Of a stretch of 64,000 nucleotides of DNA, positions 43,462-50,746 are shown piece by piece (positions within the stretch are counted from its first letter, which is position 1; every line of letters begins with the position of its first letter). The stretch comes from Planomonospora parontospora (GTDB taxonomy: Bacteria; Actinomycetota; Actinomycetes; Streptosporangiales; Streptosporangiaceae): the NCBI GenBank assembly GCA_014647935.1, contig BMQD01000005.1, positions 1 to 64,000 on the forward strand, given 5' to 3'. Below the pieces are notes generated by a model. The model worked only from the letters and a program-made list of their open reading frames with translations. It was not told the origin of the DNA and did no database searches. Made by a program: the position numbers and the translations under genes.

Positions 43462-44874
43462 GTGAGCAGTGGATCGACCGACGCGCCTCCGAGGCCCGCG
43501 GACCCGGTGAAGCCCCGGCGGCGGCGCCGGTGGGTGTGGTGGCTGGTGGCGTCGGTGACGACCGTCACGGTCGGGGTGAGCGCGACGGTGGTCGGCGCGT
43601 ACGTGAGGCTGTCCGGGAACGTCCGGCACGTCGAGGTCGGCACGGAGGACCTCGGGCCGCGCCCGGTGAAGGCCGCGACCAAGGCGGTGAACGTCCTGAT
43701 CGTCGGCTCCGACCAGCGTGACGGCAGGAACGCGAAGTACGGGCGGTTCCCCGGGGAGCGGACCGACACGATCATGCTCGCGCACATCTCGCCGAACCGG
43801 GACAACGCGGTCGTCGTCAGCTTCCCGCGCGACTCGATGGTCCCGCTCCCCGCCTGCCGGGCCCGGCACGGGCTGCCCGGCCAGCACCCCCACGTGGGGA
43901 TGATCAACGAGTCGTTCAACTACGGCGGCATCGCCTGCACCTGGAAGACGGTTGAGACGCTCACCGGCATCCGCATCGACCACTTCGTGAAGGTCGACTT
44001 CACCGGGTTCAAGGACATGGTCGACGCGGTCGGCGGGGTCGAGGTCTGCGTGCCCGAGCCGGTCAACGACACCAAGGCACTGCTCACCCTCGACGCCGGA
44101 CGGCAGACGCTCCGGGGCGAGCAGGCTCTCGGCTACGTCCGCGCCCGCTACAGCCTGGGCGACGGCTCGGACATCGGGCGCATCCAGCGGCAGCAGATGT
44201 TCATCGCCTCGATGCTGAAGAAGGTGATGAGCGGCGAGACGCTCACCGACCCCGCCCGGCTCTTCGGTTTCCTCGACGCGGCCACCCGGTCGGTCACCAC
44301 CGACCCCGGCCTCACCCCCGCCGTGATGAAGGACCTCGCGCTCAGCGCCAGGGGCCTGGCCGCGGGGCGGATCCGCTTCGTCACGACGCCGTGGCGCTAC
44401 TCGCTCGTCCACCCGGGGAAGGTGGAGTGGGTCGAGCCGCTGAGCACGAAGCTGTTCCGTATCGTCGCGCACGACCGGCCGCTCACCGGATCGGGGGTCA
44501 GGGGAGGGCAGACCAGGGTGCCGCGTGAGCAGATCGACGTCGAGGTGCGCAACGGGACCTGGCGCTCCGGTCTGGGCACGCTGGTCGCGGCCCGGCTGGA
44601 GGAGCGGGGTTACCACGTCTCCCGGATCGGGGACACGGCACGCAAGCCGCGCCCCCGGACCACGGTCGTCTACTCGCCGCGGAGTGCGACGAAGGCGCCG
44701 GTCCTCAGCCGCGACCTGCTGGTCTCCGCCGGGCGGCTCGTCCCCGCCGGGACGACGGGCAGGCTGGTCCTGGTGATCGGCGACGACTGGCGGGGGGTCA
44801 GGGAGCTGCGTCCGGACGGCGTCGACGGCATCAAGGGCTTCGACGCCACCCACGACTCCTGCGCGAGCGCCTGA
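43462..44874 (+). CDS. LytR-CpsA-Psr (LCP) family wall-polymer ligase
   Basis: 470 aa from a GTG at 43462. A basic head and one TM (VWWLVASVTTVTVGVSATVVGAYV) precede the LCP domain: NVLIVGSDQRDG, GERTDTIMLAHISPNRDNAVVVSFPRDSMV (conserved Arg/Asp pairs), VGGVEVCVPEPVND, GEQALGYVRARYSLGDGSDIGRIQRQQ. A C-terminal LytR_C domain (about 355-445, VEVRNGTWRSGLGTLVAARLEERGY) follows. LCP enzymes attach teichoic acids or arabinogalactan-type polymers to peptidoglycan outside the membrane. Confidence 0.93.
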   Translation: MSSGSTDAPPRPADPVKPRRRRRWVWWLVASVTTVTVGVSATVVGAYVRLSGNVRHVEVGTEDLGPRPVKAATKAVNVLIVGSDQRDGRNAKYGRFPGERTDTIMLAHISPNRDNAVVVSFPRDSMVPLPACRARHGLPGQHPHVGMINESFNYGGIACTWKTVETLTGIRIDHFVKVDFTGFKDMVDAVGGVEVCVPEPVNDTKALLTLDAGRQTLRGEQALGYVRARYSLGDGSDIGRIQRQQMFIASMLKKVMSGETLTDPARLFGFLDAATRSVTTDPGLTPAVMKDLALSARGLAAGRIRFVTTPWRYSLVHPGKVEWVEPLSTKLFRIVAHDRPLTGSGVRGGQTRVPREQIDVEVRNGTWRSGLGTLVAARLEERGYHVSRIGDTARKPRPRTTVVYSPRSATKAPVLSRDLLVSAGRLVPAGTTGRLVLVIGDDWRGVRELRPDGVDGIKGFDATHDSCASA

Positions 44875-44935
44875 CGGGCTCGGCCGCCCCCCGCTCCCCG
44901 TCCGCCGGTTTCCCCGGCTTCCGGTGGGCGGGCTC

Positions 44936-44955
44936 GCCGCTTCCGCGGAAGCGGC
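44936..44955. terminator. Palindrome between convergent LCP and ArsR genes
   Basis: Perfect 20-bp palindrome (44936-44955, centre CCGCGG), with flanking GCTC/GAGC extending the stem. It is suitable as a bidirectional terminator. Confidence 0.55.
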
Positions 44956-44990
44956 GGGAGCTCGCGGGCCAGGAGGGTCCTGGGGCGGGG

Positions 44991-45359
44991 TCAGCCGTGG
45001 CGCAGGTGCTCGCGGCTGAGGTCGAGGAGCATGCGCACGTGGGCGTCGGCGAGGCGGTAGTAGATCATCCGGCCGGATCGGCGGCCGACCACGATGCCCG
45101 CGGTGCGCAGCAGCCGCAGGGCGTGGGAGACGGCCGTGTCGCTGACCTCGACGGTCTCGGTGAGGTCGCAGACGCACAGTTCGCCGGCCTCCAGCAGCGC
45201 GTAGAGGAGCTGCGCCCTGGTCGGGTCGCCGAGCAACCGGAACAGCTCGGCCAGCCGTACGGCCTCCTCCGCAGTGACCAGCCGGTCCCGGGTCGCCGCG
45301 ACCCTGGCCTCGTCCGGCTCCACTGTCGTGCACGCGTCCAGTCCGGCGACGGCTTCCAT
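44991..45359 (-). CDS. ArsR/SmtB-family metal-sensing repressor (alpha5 type)
   Basis: 122 aa winged helix (ELFRLLGDPTRAQLLYALLEAG, DLTETVEVSDTAVSHALRLLRTAGIV, RRSGRMIYYRLAD). Two metal sites can be read. C62/C64 lie in ELCVCDL (alpha3 type). The C-terminal helix shows D105-x-H107, ten residues, H118-x-x-H121, which is the SmtB/CzrA alpha5 zinc motif. Zn(II), or Co/Ni, is the likely effector. The ribosome site is AGGAGA. Directly upstream lies an operator-like inverted repeat and the remnant of an MFS gene, perhaps its former target. Confidence 0.9.
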   Translation of the reverse strand: MEAVAGLDACTTVEPDEARVAATRDRLVTAEEAVRLAELFRLLGDPTRAQLLYALLEAGELCVCDLTETVEVSDTAVSHALRLLRTAGIVVGRRSGRMIYYRLADAHVRMLLDLSREHLRHG

Positions 45360-45387
45360 GGGCGGTCTCCTGAACAGCTGCTCAAAT

Positions 45388-45400
45388 GATAATCAGTATC
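45388..45400. promoter_or_regulatory. Operator-like inverted repeat before the ArsR gene
   Basis: GATAAT-C-AGTATC (one mismatch) lies in an AT-rich 25-bp patch (45382-45407), 29 bp upstream of the ArsR start. It fits metal-sensor sites in shape. A Fur-type reading is also possible. Confidence 0.4.
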
Positions 45401-45403
45401 GTA

Positions 45404-45607
45404 TCAACCTCCCGGCCGCCGAGCCGCGCTGAGCGGCTCGGCGATGTCCTCCAAGCCCTTGCGCTCCGCCTTGACCCCGAAGAACGCCTCCACCAGCCCG
45501 GCCGCGACCATCAGGACCGCACCGATGGAGAAGGCCAGCGCGGTGTCCCCGGGCCTGCCGCTCTCCACCAGGCCGGCGAAGACCAGCGGACCGGCGACGC
45601 CGCATTG
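45404..45607 (-). pseudogene. Remnant of an MFS transporter (C-terminal end only)
   Basis: The minus frame encodes only the last TM and tail of an MFS exporter: GVAGPLVFAGLVESG, ALAFSIGAVLMVAAGLVEAFFGV, then KAERKGLEDIAEPLSA, a tail typical of intact 400+ residue actinobacterial MFS proteins. Upstream of about 45607 the similarity stops, and the frame continues to 45712 as unrelated sequence. The gene is therefore truncated by deletion or rearrangement. It ends beside the ArsR operator. Confidence 0.6.
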
Positions 45608-45702
45608 CCGGGTCAAAGAAGCTTCAGCCGCAGGCCGGTTCCCCTCCTCCCCGGCCATGAGACCTTCCTCACGCCTGGCTCCGTCACTCCCCCTGACTAG
45701 GA

Positions 45703-45724
45703 GAAATGCCATTTCGGGTTATAC
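45703..45724 (+). promoter_or_regulatory. Palindrome and -10-like element before the ole-like operon
   Basis: GAAATG-C-CATTTC (45703-45715, perfect arms) lies just before TTATAC (45719-45724), a plausible -10 for the operon beginning at 45766. No clear -35 is seen. Confidence 0.45.
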
Positions 45725-45765
45725 ATTGCGCAGGCACCGGGAGACCTGACCGATTAGGGGGCGCG

Positions 45766-46887
45766 ATGAAGGCCCGTATCACGGGCGTCGCGACGTATCT
45801 GCCCGAACGGACGCTGAGCAGCTCGGACGTGGAGCGCCGGATCGAGGGATACGCCCCCCACCGGGGGATCGTCGAGCGCATGACGGGGATCCGGCTGCGG
45901 CACGTGGCCCGCGAGGACCAGCAGGCGTCCGACCTGGCGGTGGAGGCCGTACGCGGGCTCGCCCCGCCCGGAGCGGGCGGGTCCTTCCAGCCCGCCGGAG
46001 CAGCGGGAGCCGGAGCGGGAGGGTTCTTCCGATCCGCCGGATCCGCCGGAGCCGGGGTGAGCGGGTCCTTCCGGTCGGCCGGAGCAGCCGGGGCCGCCGG
46101 GGCCGCCGGGAGGGATCCTGCCGCCTACGCCGACGCCGATTTGATGATCTTCGCTTCCGCCTCGCAGGACATGGTCGAGCCCGCCACCGCGCACATCGTG
46201 GCGGCCAAGCTGGGCCTGTCGTGCCCGGTGTTCGACGTCAAGAACGCCTGCAACAGCATGCTCAACGGCATCCAGGTGGCCGAGGCGCTGATCCTGTCCG
46301 GGGCGCACCGCAAGGTCCTGGTCTGCTCCGGCGAGACCCCGTCGCGGGCGATCCGCTGGCGGGTCCGGGACCGGGCGCAGTTCGTGGACTCCTTCGCCGG
46401 GTACACGCTCTCCGACAGCGGGGCGGCCGTGCTCGTCGAGGCGGACCCCGAGCGCGGCATCTTCCACCGCGACTTCTCCGCCGACTCCGCCGCGTGGGCG
46501 GTCGGCACCCTGCCCGGCGGCGGCTCGGTCCACCCCCGCGACCCCGAGTACTCCTACTTTCAGGGCGACGGGCGGCGGCTGAAGGAGGCCTTCGAGCGCA
46601 TCGGTCCCGACATCTTCCTCAACGCGCTCAAGCGGACCGGCCTGACCTGGGACGACTTCGCCGTCGTGGCGGTCCACCAGGTCGCGATGCCGTACCTGCG
46701 CTTCCTGGCCGAGGTGCTGGACATCCCCGAGGACCGGCTGGTCGTCAGCCTGCCCGACCACGGCAACTGCGCCTCGGCCACGCTCCCGCTCCAGCTCGCG
46801 CTGGGCTCCTGGGAGCCCGGCGACCGGGTGGCGCTGCTGGGCCTGGGCGGCGGGATCAGCATGGGCGTGATGCTGGCGGAGATGTGA
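45766..46887 (+). CDS. OleA/KAS III-like thiolase-superfamily condensing enzyme
   Basis: 373 aa, ATG at 45766 after AGGGGG. The KAS III fold begins ARITGVATYLPERTLSSSDVERR. The catalytic triad is read as C162 (VKNACNSM), H304 (VAVHQVAMPY) and N334 (DHGNCASAT). The end has the Gly-rich LLGLGGGISMG. Residues 69-110 are three 14-residue Gly/Ala/Phe repeats replacing a short helix region, an in-frame expansion unlike the family. KAS III/OleA enzymes condense acyl thioesters. Neighbouring ligase and reductase genes favour an ole-like head-to-head condensation or a beta-keto acid product (inference). Confidence 0.85.
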   Translation: MKARITGVATYLPERTLSSSDVERRIEGYAPHRGIVERMTGIRLRHVAREDQQASDLAVEAVRGLAPPGAGGSFQPAGAAGAGAGGFFRSAGSAGAGVSGSFRSAGAAGAAGAAGRDPAAYADADLMIFASASQDMVEPATAHIVAAKLGLSCPVFDVKNACNSMLNGIQVAEALILSGAHRKVLVCSGETPSRAIRWRVRDRAQFVDSFAGYTLSDSGAAVLVEADPERGIFHRDFSADSAAWAVGTLPGGGSVHPRDPEYSYFQGDGRRLKEAFERIGPDIFLNALKRTGLTWDDFAVVAVHQVAMPYLRFLAEVLDIPEDRLVVSLPDHGNCASATLPLQLALGSWEPGDRVALLGLGGGISMGVMLAEM

Positions 46888-47618
46888 TGGACCTGTGGGT
46901 GATCGTCCCGGCGTACAACGAGGCCGCCGGCATCGAGGCGACGCTGCGCGCGCTGGCGGCGCAGGACGACCGCGGCTTCACGCTGCTCGTGGTGGACAAC
47001 GCGAGCAGCGACGGCACCGCCGAGGTCGTCCGGCGGCACGGCGTCCAGGTGATCCACGAACCCCGGAAGGGCACCGGCGCGGCCTCCGACACCGGCGTGC
47101 GGTACGCCGTCGCGCACGGGGCGACCCACGTCGCCCGCACCGACGCCGACTGCCTGCCCCGCGCCGACTGGGTGCGGAGCATCCGCCGCGCGTTCGGCGA
47201 CGGCCTGGAGATGGTCGGCGGGCGGCTCGTGCCCCGGACCGACGAGTTCCCGCTGAGGTTCTGGGAGCGGCGGCTCATCCCGTTCGTGATCGACGTGGCG
47301 GCGGCGTTCGGCCGGTTCCGGCCGGGCAACCGGGACCCGCTGCACAAGGGGCCGTACGTGATGATGCCCGGCTGCAACCTCGCGATCACCGCCGATCTCT
47401 ACGAGCGCGCGGGCGGCTTCCCGCGGACCGCGATCGAGGAGGTCCACGAGGACCGGGCCCTGGTCAACCGGGTCCGCAAGGTCACCGCCGCATACGGCTC
47501 CCGCCGCGACGTCGTGGTGTACGGCTCGGTCCGGCGGCTGCGGGCGTACGGCCTGGCCGGCACGCTGGCCTGGTACGCCGACCACCGCTACCGGCCCGAC
47601 GTGGTCGACATCCGGTGA
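46887..47618 (+). CDS. GT2-family glycosyltransferase
   Basis: 243 aa. The ATG at 46887 shares a base with the stop of the condensing enzyme. GT-A motifs are present: VIVPAYNEAAGIEATLRAL, VVDNASSDGTAEVV, ARTDADCLPRADWV (DxD) and MMPGCNLAITADLYERAGGFPRTAIEEVHEDRAL with the ED of the acceptor base. The short C-terminus has no TM, so it is cytosolic or peripheral. Within this operon it could glycosylate or mannosylate the lipid product or a carrier (inference). Confidence 0.88.
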   Translation: MDLWVIVPAYNEAAGIEATLRALAAQDDRGFTLLVVDNASSDGTAEVVRRHGVQVIHEPRKGTGAASDTGVRYAVAHGATHVARTDADCLPRADWVRSIRRAFGDGLEMVGGRLVPRTDEFPLRFWERRLIPFVIDVAAAFGRFRPGNRDPLHKGPYVMMPGCNLAITADLYERAGGFPRTAIEEVHEDRALVNRVRKVTAAYGSRRDVVVYGSVRRLRAYGLAGTLAWYADHRYRPDVVDIR

Positions 47619-49027
47619 TCCGGACCGTGAACCGGCTGACGGACCGGAGCGTGAACCGGCTGACGGACCGGCTGATGGACCACGAGACGCGCCTCTACCT
47701 GGCCGCCCACCCGTTCGCCTACCCGCTGATGCGCCTGCTGGCCCGTCTCGGGCCGGTGGTCCGGGTGCCGGGGCTGGGCGTGGTGGTCAACGACGCCTCC
47801 GTGGCGCGGGCCGTGCTGACCGACGAGCGCTTCCGCAAGGACGGCCCCGGCTCGCCGGGGGACCTGTGGACGCCGGTGCTCGGGCCGTCCGTGCTGCTCA
47901 ACATGGAGGGCCCGGACCACCTGGCGCTGCGCAGGAAGCTGATGCCGCTGTTCACCCCGGCCTACGTCGCGGGCCTGGTGGACGACGTGCTGCGCGAGCC
48001 GCTCGCGGCGCTGGACGCGCGCCTTGCGCGCGGCGAGACCGTCGACCTGGTGGACGCCATGCGGGTGATGGCCGGAGCCGTCATCTGCCGGATCATCGGC
48101 CTGGACCTCGGCCCGGGTTCCGGCTCACGTCCCGGCTCGGAGCCCGGAGCGGACCCCGGCTCAAGCCTCGGCGCAGAGCCCGGAGCACGCCCCGGTTCGG
48201 ACCCCGGCTCACGTCCCGGCTCGGCCGCGGTCGCCGAGGCGCGGGCCAGGGAGCTGTTCGCCGAGGGGGAGCGGGTCGTCTCGATGGTCTCGCTGCGCTC
48301 CCGGCGGCTGTCGGACCGGCAGGTCGCGGTCGCCCGGCAGGTCCTGGACCGGATCGGGGACATCGCCCAGATCGCCTACGAGGCGGGGGACCCGTCCACG
48401 GTGATGGGCCGGATGCGGGAGTCGGGACTGTCCGCGGCCGAGGCGCGGGGCGCGGCCGGGGCGTTCTTCCTGACCGGGACCGAGACCGTCGCCACCTTCG
48501 TGCCCCGCCTGGTCGCGCTGGTCTCCGACCACGGCGTCGACCTCGGCCCCGCCCTCCGGGCCGGTGCGCGCCCCGGTTCCGGGACCGGAGCCGACATCGC
48601 TCCCGCGGCCGGTTCCGGGACCGGTCCCGGAACCGGCGCGGCCGTGAACGGTCTGGACGGCCTGGACCGGGTGATCGACGAGGCCATGCGGGTCACCACC
48701 CCCACCCCGCTGATGCTCCGCTCGGTCTCCGAGCCCGCGCGGGTCGGCGGGGTCGCGGTACGGCCCGGCGACCGGGTGCTGATCGTCACCCACAACTGCG
48801 CCCGCGCCCACGGTCCCTTCGACCCGTCCCGCCCGCACCCTCCCGAGCTGCGCCGCCTCTGGTTCGGCGCGGGCCCGCACTTCTGCATCGGCTACCCGCT
48901 GGCCCTGGCCGAGATCCGCGCGGTGGCCTCGACGGTGCTGTCCCGTGGCGTCCGAGTCACCGGGCGGCGCGCCGCCAGAGGGGTCCTCATCCCCACCTAC
49001 GAGCACCTGTGGATCACCGCTGCATGA
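47615..49027 (+). CDS. Cytochrome P450 with repeat insertions
   Basis: 470 aa from a GTG at 47615 (GTGA overlap with the GT2 stop); M21 is an alternative. The I-helix reads AGAFFLTGTETVATF (281-295), ExxR is E356-A-M-R359, and the heme loop FGAGPHFCIGYPLA has ligand C424. Two Gly/Pro/Ser/Glu insertions (about 167-204 and 317-342) and a duplicated NRLTDR at the N-terminus make it longer than the usual ~400 aa. The order in the operon suggests oxidation of the acyl chain or of the condensed lipid. No ferredoxin gene is nearby. Confidence 0.92.
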   Translation: MIRTVNRLTDRSVNRLTDRLMDHETRLYLAAHPFAYPLMRLLARLGPVVRVPGLGVVVNDASVARAVLTDERFRKDGPGSPGDLWTPVLGPSVLLNMEGPDHLALRRKLMPLFTPAYVAGLVDDVLREPLAALDARLARGETVDLVDAMRVMAGAVICRIIGLDLGPGSGSRPGSEPGADPGSSLGAEPGARPGSDPGSRPGSAAVAEARARELFAEGERVVSMVSLRSRRLSDRQVAVARQVLDRIGDIAQIAYEAGDPSTVMGRMRESGLSAAEARGAAGAFFLTGTETVATFVPRLVALVSDHGVDLGPALRAGARPGSGTGADIAPAAGSGTGPGTGAAVNGLDGLDRVIDEAMRVTTPTPLMLRSVSEPARVGGVAVRPGDRVLIVTHNCARAHGPFDPSRPHPPELRRLWFGAGPHFCIGYPLALAEIRAVASTVLSRGVRVTGRRAARGVLIPTYEHLWITAA

Positions 49028-49131
49028 ACGCCCCAGCCTCTCCGGACCGCCCGAACCCGCCGGACCGCCCGAACCTCCGTCCCGCGGGCACCTCCGGGAT
49101 CCCTTCCACCCCCTGGACCGCCGCCGCATGA
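49024..49131 (+). CDS. Tiny bridging ORF between P450 and ligase genes
   Basis: 35 codons. Its ATG overlaps the P450 stop (ATGA, 49024-49027) and its TGA overlaps the ligase ATG (ATGA, 49128-49131). The peptide is Pro/Asn-rich with a repeated PDRPN motif and no hydrophobic part. It most likely keeps ribosomes moving between genes (translational coupling) rather than making a functional protein (inference). Confidence 0.4.
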   Translation: MNAPASPDRPNPPDRPNLRPAGTSGIPSTPWTAAA

Positions 49132-50621
49132 ACGACATCGTCACCGGGATCATGGCCGCCGCCGGGCGGGAGCCGTACCGGACCGCGCTCGTCGACGGCC
49201 GCGGCCGGGAGATCGCCTACGGCGCGCTGGCCCGCCGGGTGGACACGGTCCGGGCCGCCATGGACGGGCTGGAGCCGGGGGACGGGGTGCTGTTCGCGGT
49301 ACGGCCCGGCGTGGACGCGGTGGTGACGGCGCTGGGCGCGGTGGCGGCGGGCGGGACGCTCGTGCTGGCCGATCCGGGCCTGGCCCCCGGGGTGCTGGCC
49401 GCCCGGATGGCCGCCACCCGGCCCAGGTGGGTGGTGACCGAGTCGCTGCTGCACACCCTGAGCGGGCCGCTCAGGTCCCTGGCCCGCCGCCGCGGCCTGC
49501 TCCTGCCCGACCTGCGCGACCCCCTCCCCGGCCATCCGGTCCGCCACCTGTACGCCGGGCCCTGGCTGCCCGGGGTGCCGCGCGGCGCGCTGCGGCTGAG
49601 CCGCCTGCCGGAGCCGCCGGAGGGTCCCGGGAGTCCCGGACCGCGGCCGTCCCGGGCGGAGCAGCCCGCCGCGGTGATCTTCACTTCGGGGACCACGGCC
49701 AGCCCGCGCGGGGTCGTGCACACGCGGGGGTCGCTCGCGGCGGGGCTGGAGCTGTTCCGTGGCGCCTTCCCGCTCGGGCCGGGCGACGTCGTGCACACCG
49801 ACCAGCTGATGCTGGGGCTGCCCGCGCTGATGGCCGGGGCCACCTGGTCACTGCCGGGCAGGGGACCCCTCGCGGTGGAGCTGGCGGAGCGGAGGGCCAC
49901 CCACGCCTTCGCCGTCCCGGTCCGCCTGGACCGGCTGCTCCGCGAGACGCCCCGGCTGCCGAAGACGCTCCGCCACCTGCTGCTCGGCTCCGCTCCCGCA
50001 CCGACCGGGGTGCTCCGCCGGGCGGTCGCCGCCGGTCCGGAGGTGCTGTCGGTCTACGCGATGACCGAGGCCCTGCCCGTCTCGATCGCCTCGGCGGAGG
50101 AGAAGCTCGCCCACACCGGGTCGGGCGCCGAGGGCGACCTGCTCGGGGCTCCCCTGCCGGGGGTGGGGGCACGCCTGGCCGAGGACGGCGAGCTGCTGGT
50201 CTCCGGGCCGCACCTGGCCGGCCGCTACCTGGGCGGGGAGCCGCTGCGCGAGGTCGCCACCGGTGACCTGGTCCGGATCTCCGGTGGCCGCCTGATCCTG
50301 CTCGGCCGGAAGAAGGACATGATCCTGCGCGACGGGTTCAACATCTACCCCGGCCTCTACGAGCCCGCGATCACCGCGCTGCCCGGCGTCGCCGAGGCCG
50401 CCATCGTCGGCCTGGCCGACCCGGAGACCGGTGACGAGGAGGTCGTGCTCGCCGTCGTCCCCGCGTCCGGCTACGACGAGGCGCGGCTGCGCGGGGCCCT
50501 GCCGGACCTGGTGGACGCCGGCGCCCTCCCCGACCGGATCGTCGCCCTCGGCGCCTTCCCCCGCTCGGGCCGCGCCGACAAGCTCGACCGCGCCGCGCTC
50601 CGCGCCCTGGTGGCCCGGTGA
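49128..50621 (+). CDS. Class I adenylate-forming ligase (OleC-like role possible)
   Basis: 497 aa from the ATG at 49128. ANL-superfamily motifs: P-loop IFTSGTTASPRGVVHTRG (TSGTT at 186-190), YAMTEALP (A5-like), TGDLVRISGGRLILLGRKKDMILRDGFNIYPGLYE (A7/A8) and the end FPRSGRADKLDRAALRALV with the catalytic Lys of A10. It activates an acyl or beta-hydroxy acid as the adenylate. In ole pathways such a ligase (OleC) forms a beta-lactone. That reading rests on its neighbours, since the motifs are those of generic ANL enzymes. It overlaps mini-ORFs on both sides. Confidence 0.87.
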   Translation: MNDIVTGIMAAAGREPYRTALVDGRGREIAYGALARRVDTVRAAMDGLEPGDGVLFAVRPGVDAVVTALGAVAAGGTLVLADPGLAPGVLAARMAATRPRWVVTESLLHTLSGPLRSLARRRGLLLPDLRDPLPGHPVRHLYAGPWLPGVPRGALRLSRLPEPPEGPGSPGPRPSRAEQPAAVIFTSGTTASPRGVVHTRGSLAAGLELFRGAFPLGPGDVVHTDQLMLGLPALMAGATWSLPGRGPLAVELAERRATHAFAVPVRLDRLLRETPRLPKTLRHLLLGSAPAPTGVLRRAVAAGPEVLSVYAMTEALPVSIASAEEKLAHTGSGAEGDLLGAPLPGVGARLAEDGELLVSGPHLAGRYLGGEPLREVATGDLVRISGGRLILLGRKKDMILRDGFNIYPGLYEPAITALPGVAEAAIVGLADPETGDEEVVLAVVPASGYDEARLRGALPDLVDAGALPDRIVALGAFPRSGRADKLDRAALRALVAR

Positions 50622-50746
50622 GCGCCGCGGTCGACGGCCGGACGAGCGGCCGGACAAGCGGCCGGACAAGCGGTCGGACAAGCGGTCGGGTGAACGGCCC
50701 GGGGGGGCAGGTGCCGGCGGCCGGGAGGGACGGGGTCCGGCGATGA
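50618..50746 (+). CDS. Tiny bridging ORF between ligase and reductase genes
   Basis: 42 codons from a GTG overlapping the ligase stop (GTGA, 50618-50621), ending in a TGA that overlaps the reductase ATG (ATGA, 50743-50746). It encodes four RTSG units from a 12-bp tandem repeat (about 50639-50689), then Gly/Arg/Pro. It looks like a coupling relay created by repeat expansion between two formerly adjacent genes (inference). Confidence 0.4.
   Translation: MSAAVDGRTSGRTSGRTSGRTSGRVNGPGGQVPAAGRDGVRR

Noticed and set aside
45404-45712. Complete 102-aa gene
   Set aside because: Only the last ~60 residues resemble a protein (an MFS C-terminus). The N-terminal third is unrelated and has no start signal, so it is listed as a pseudogene.
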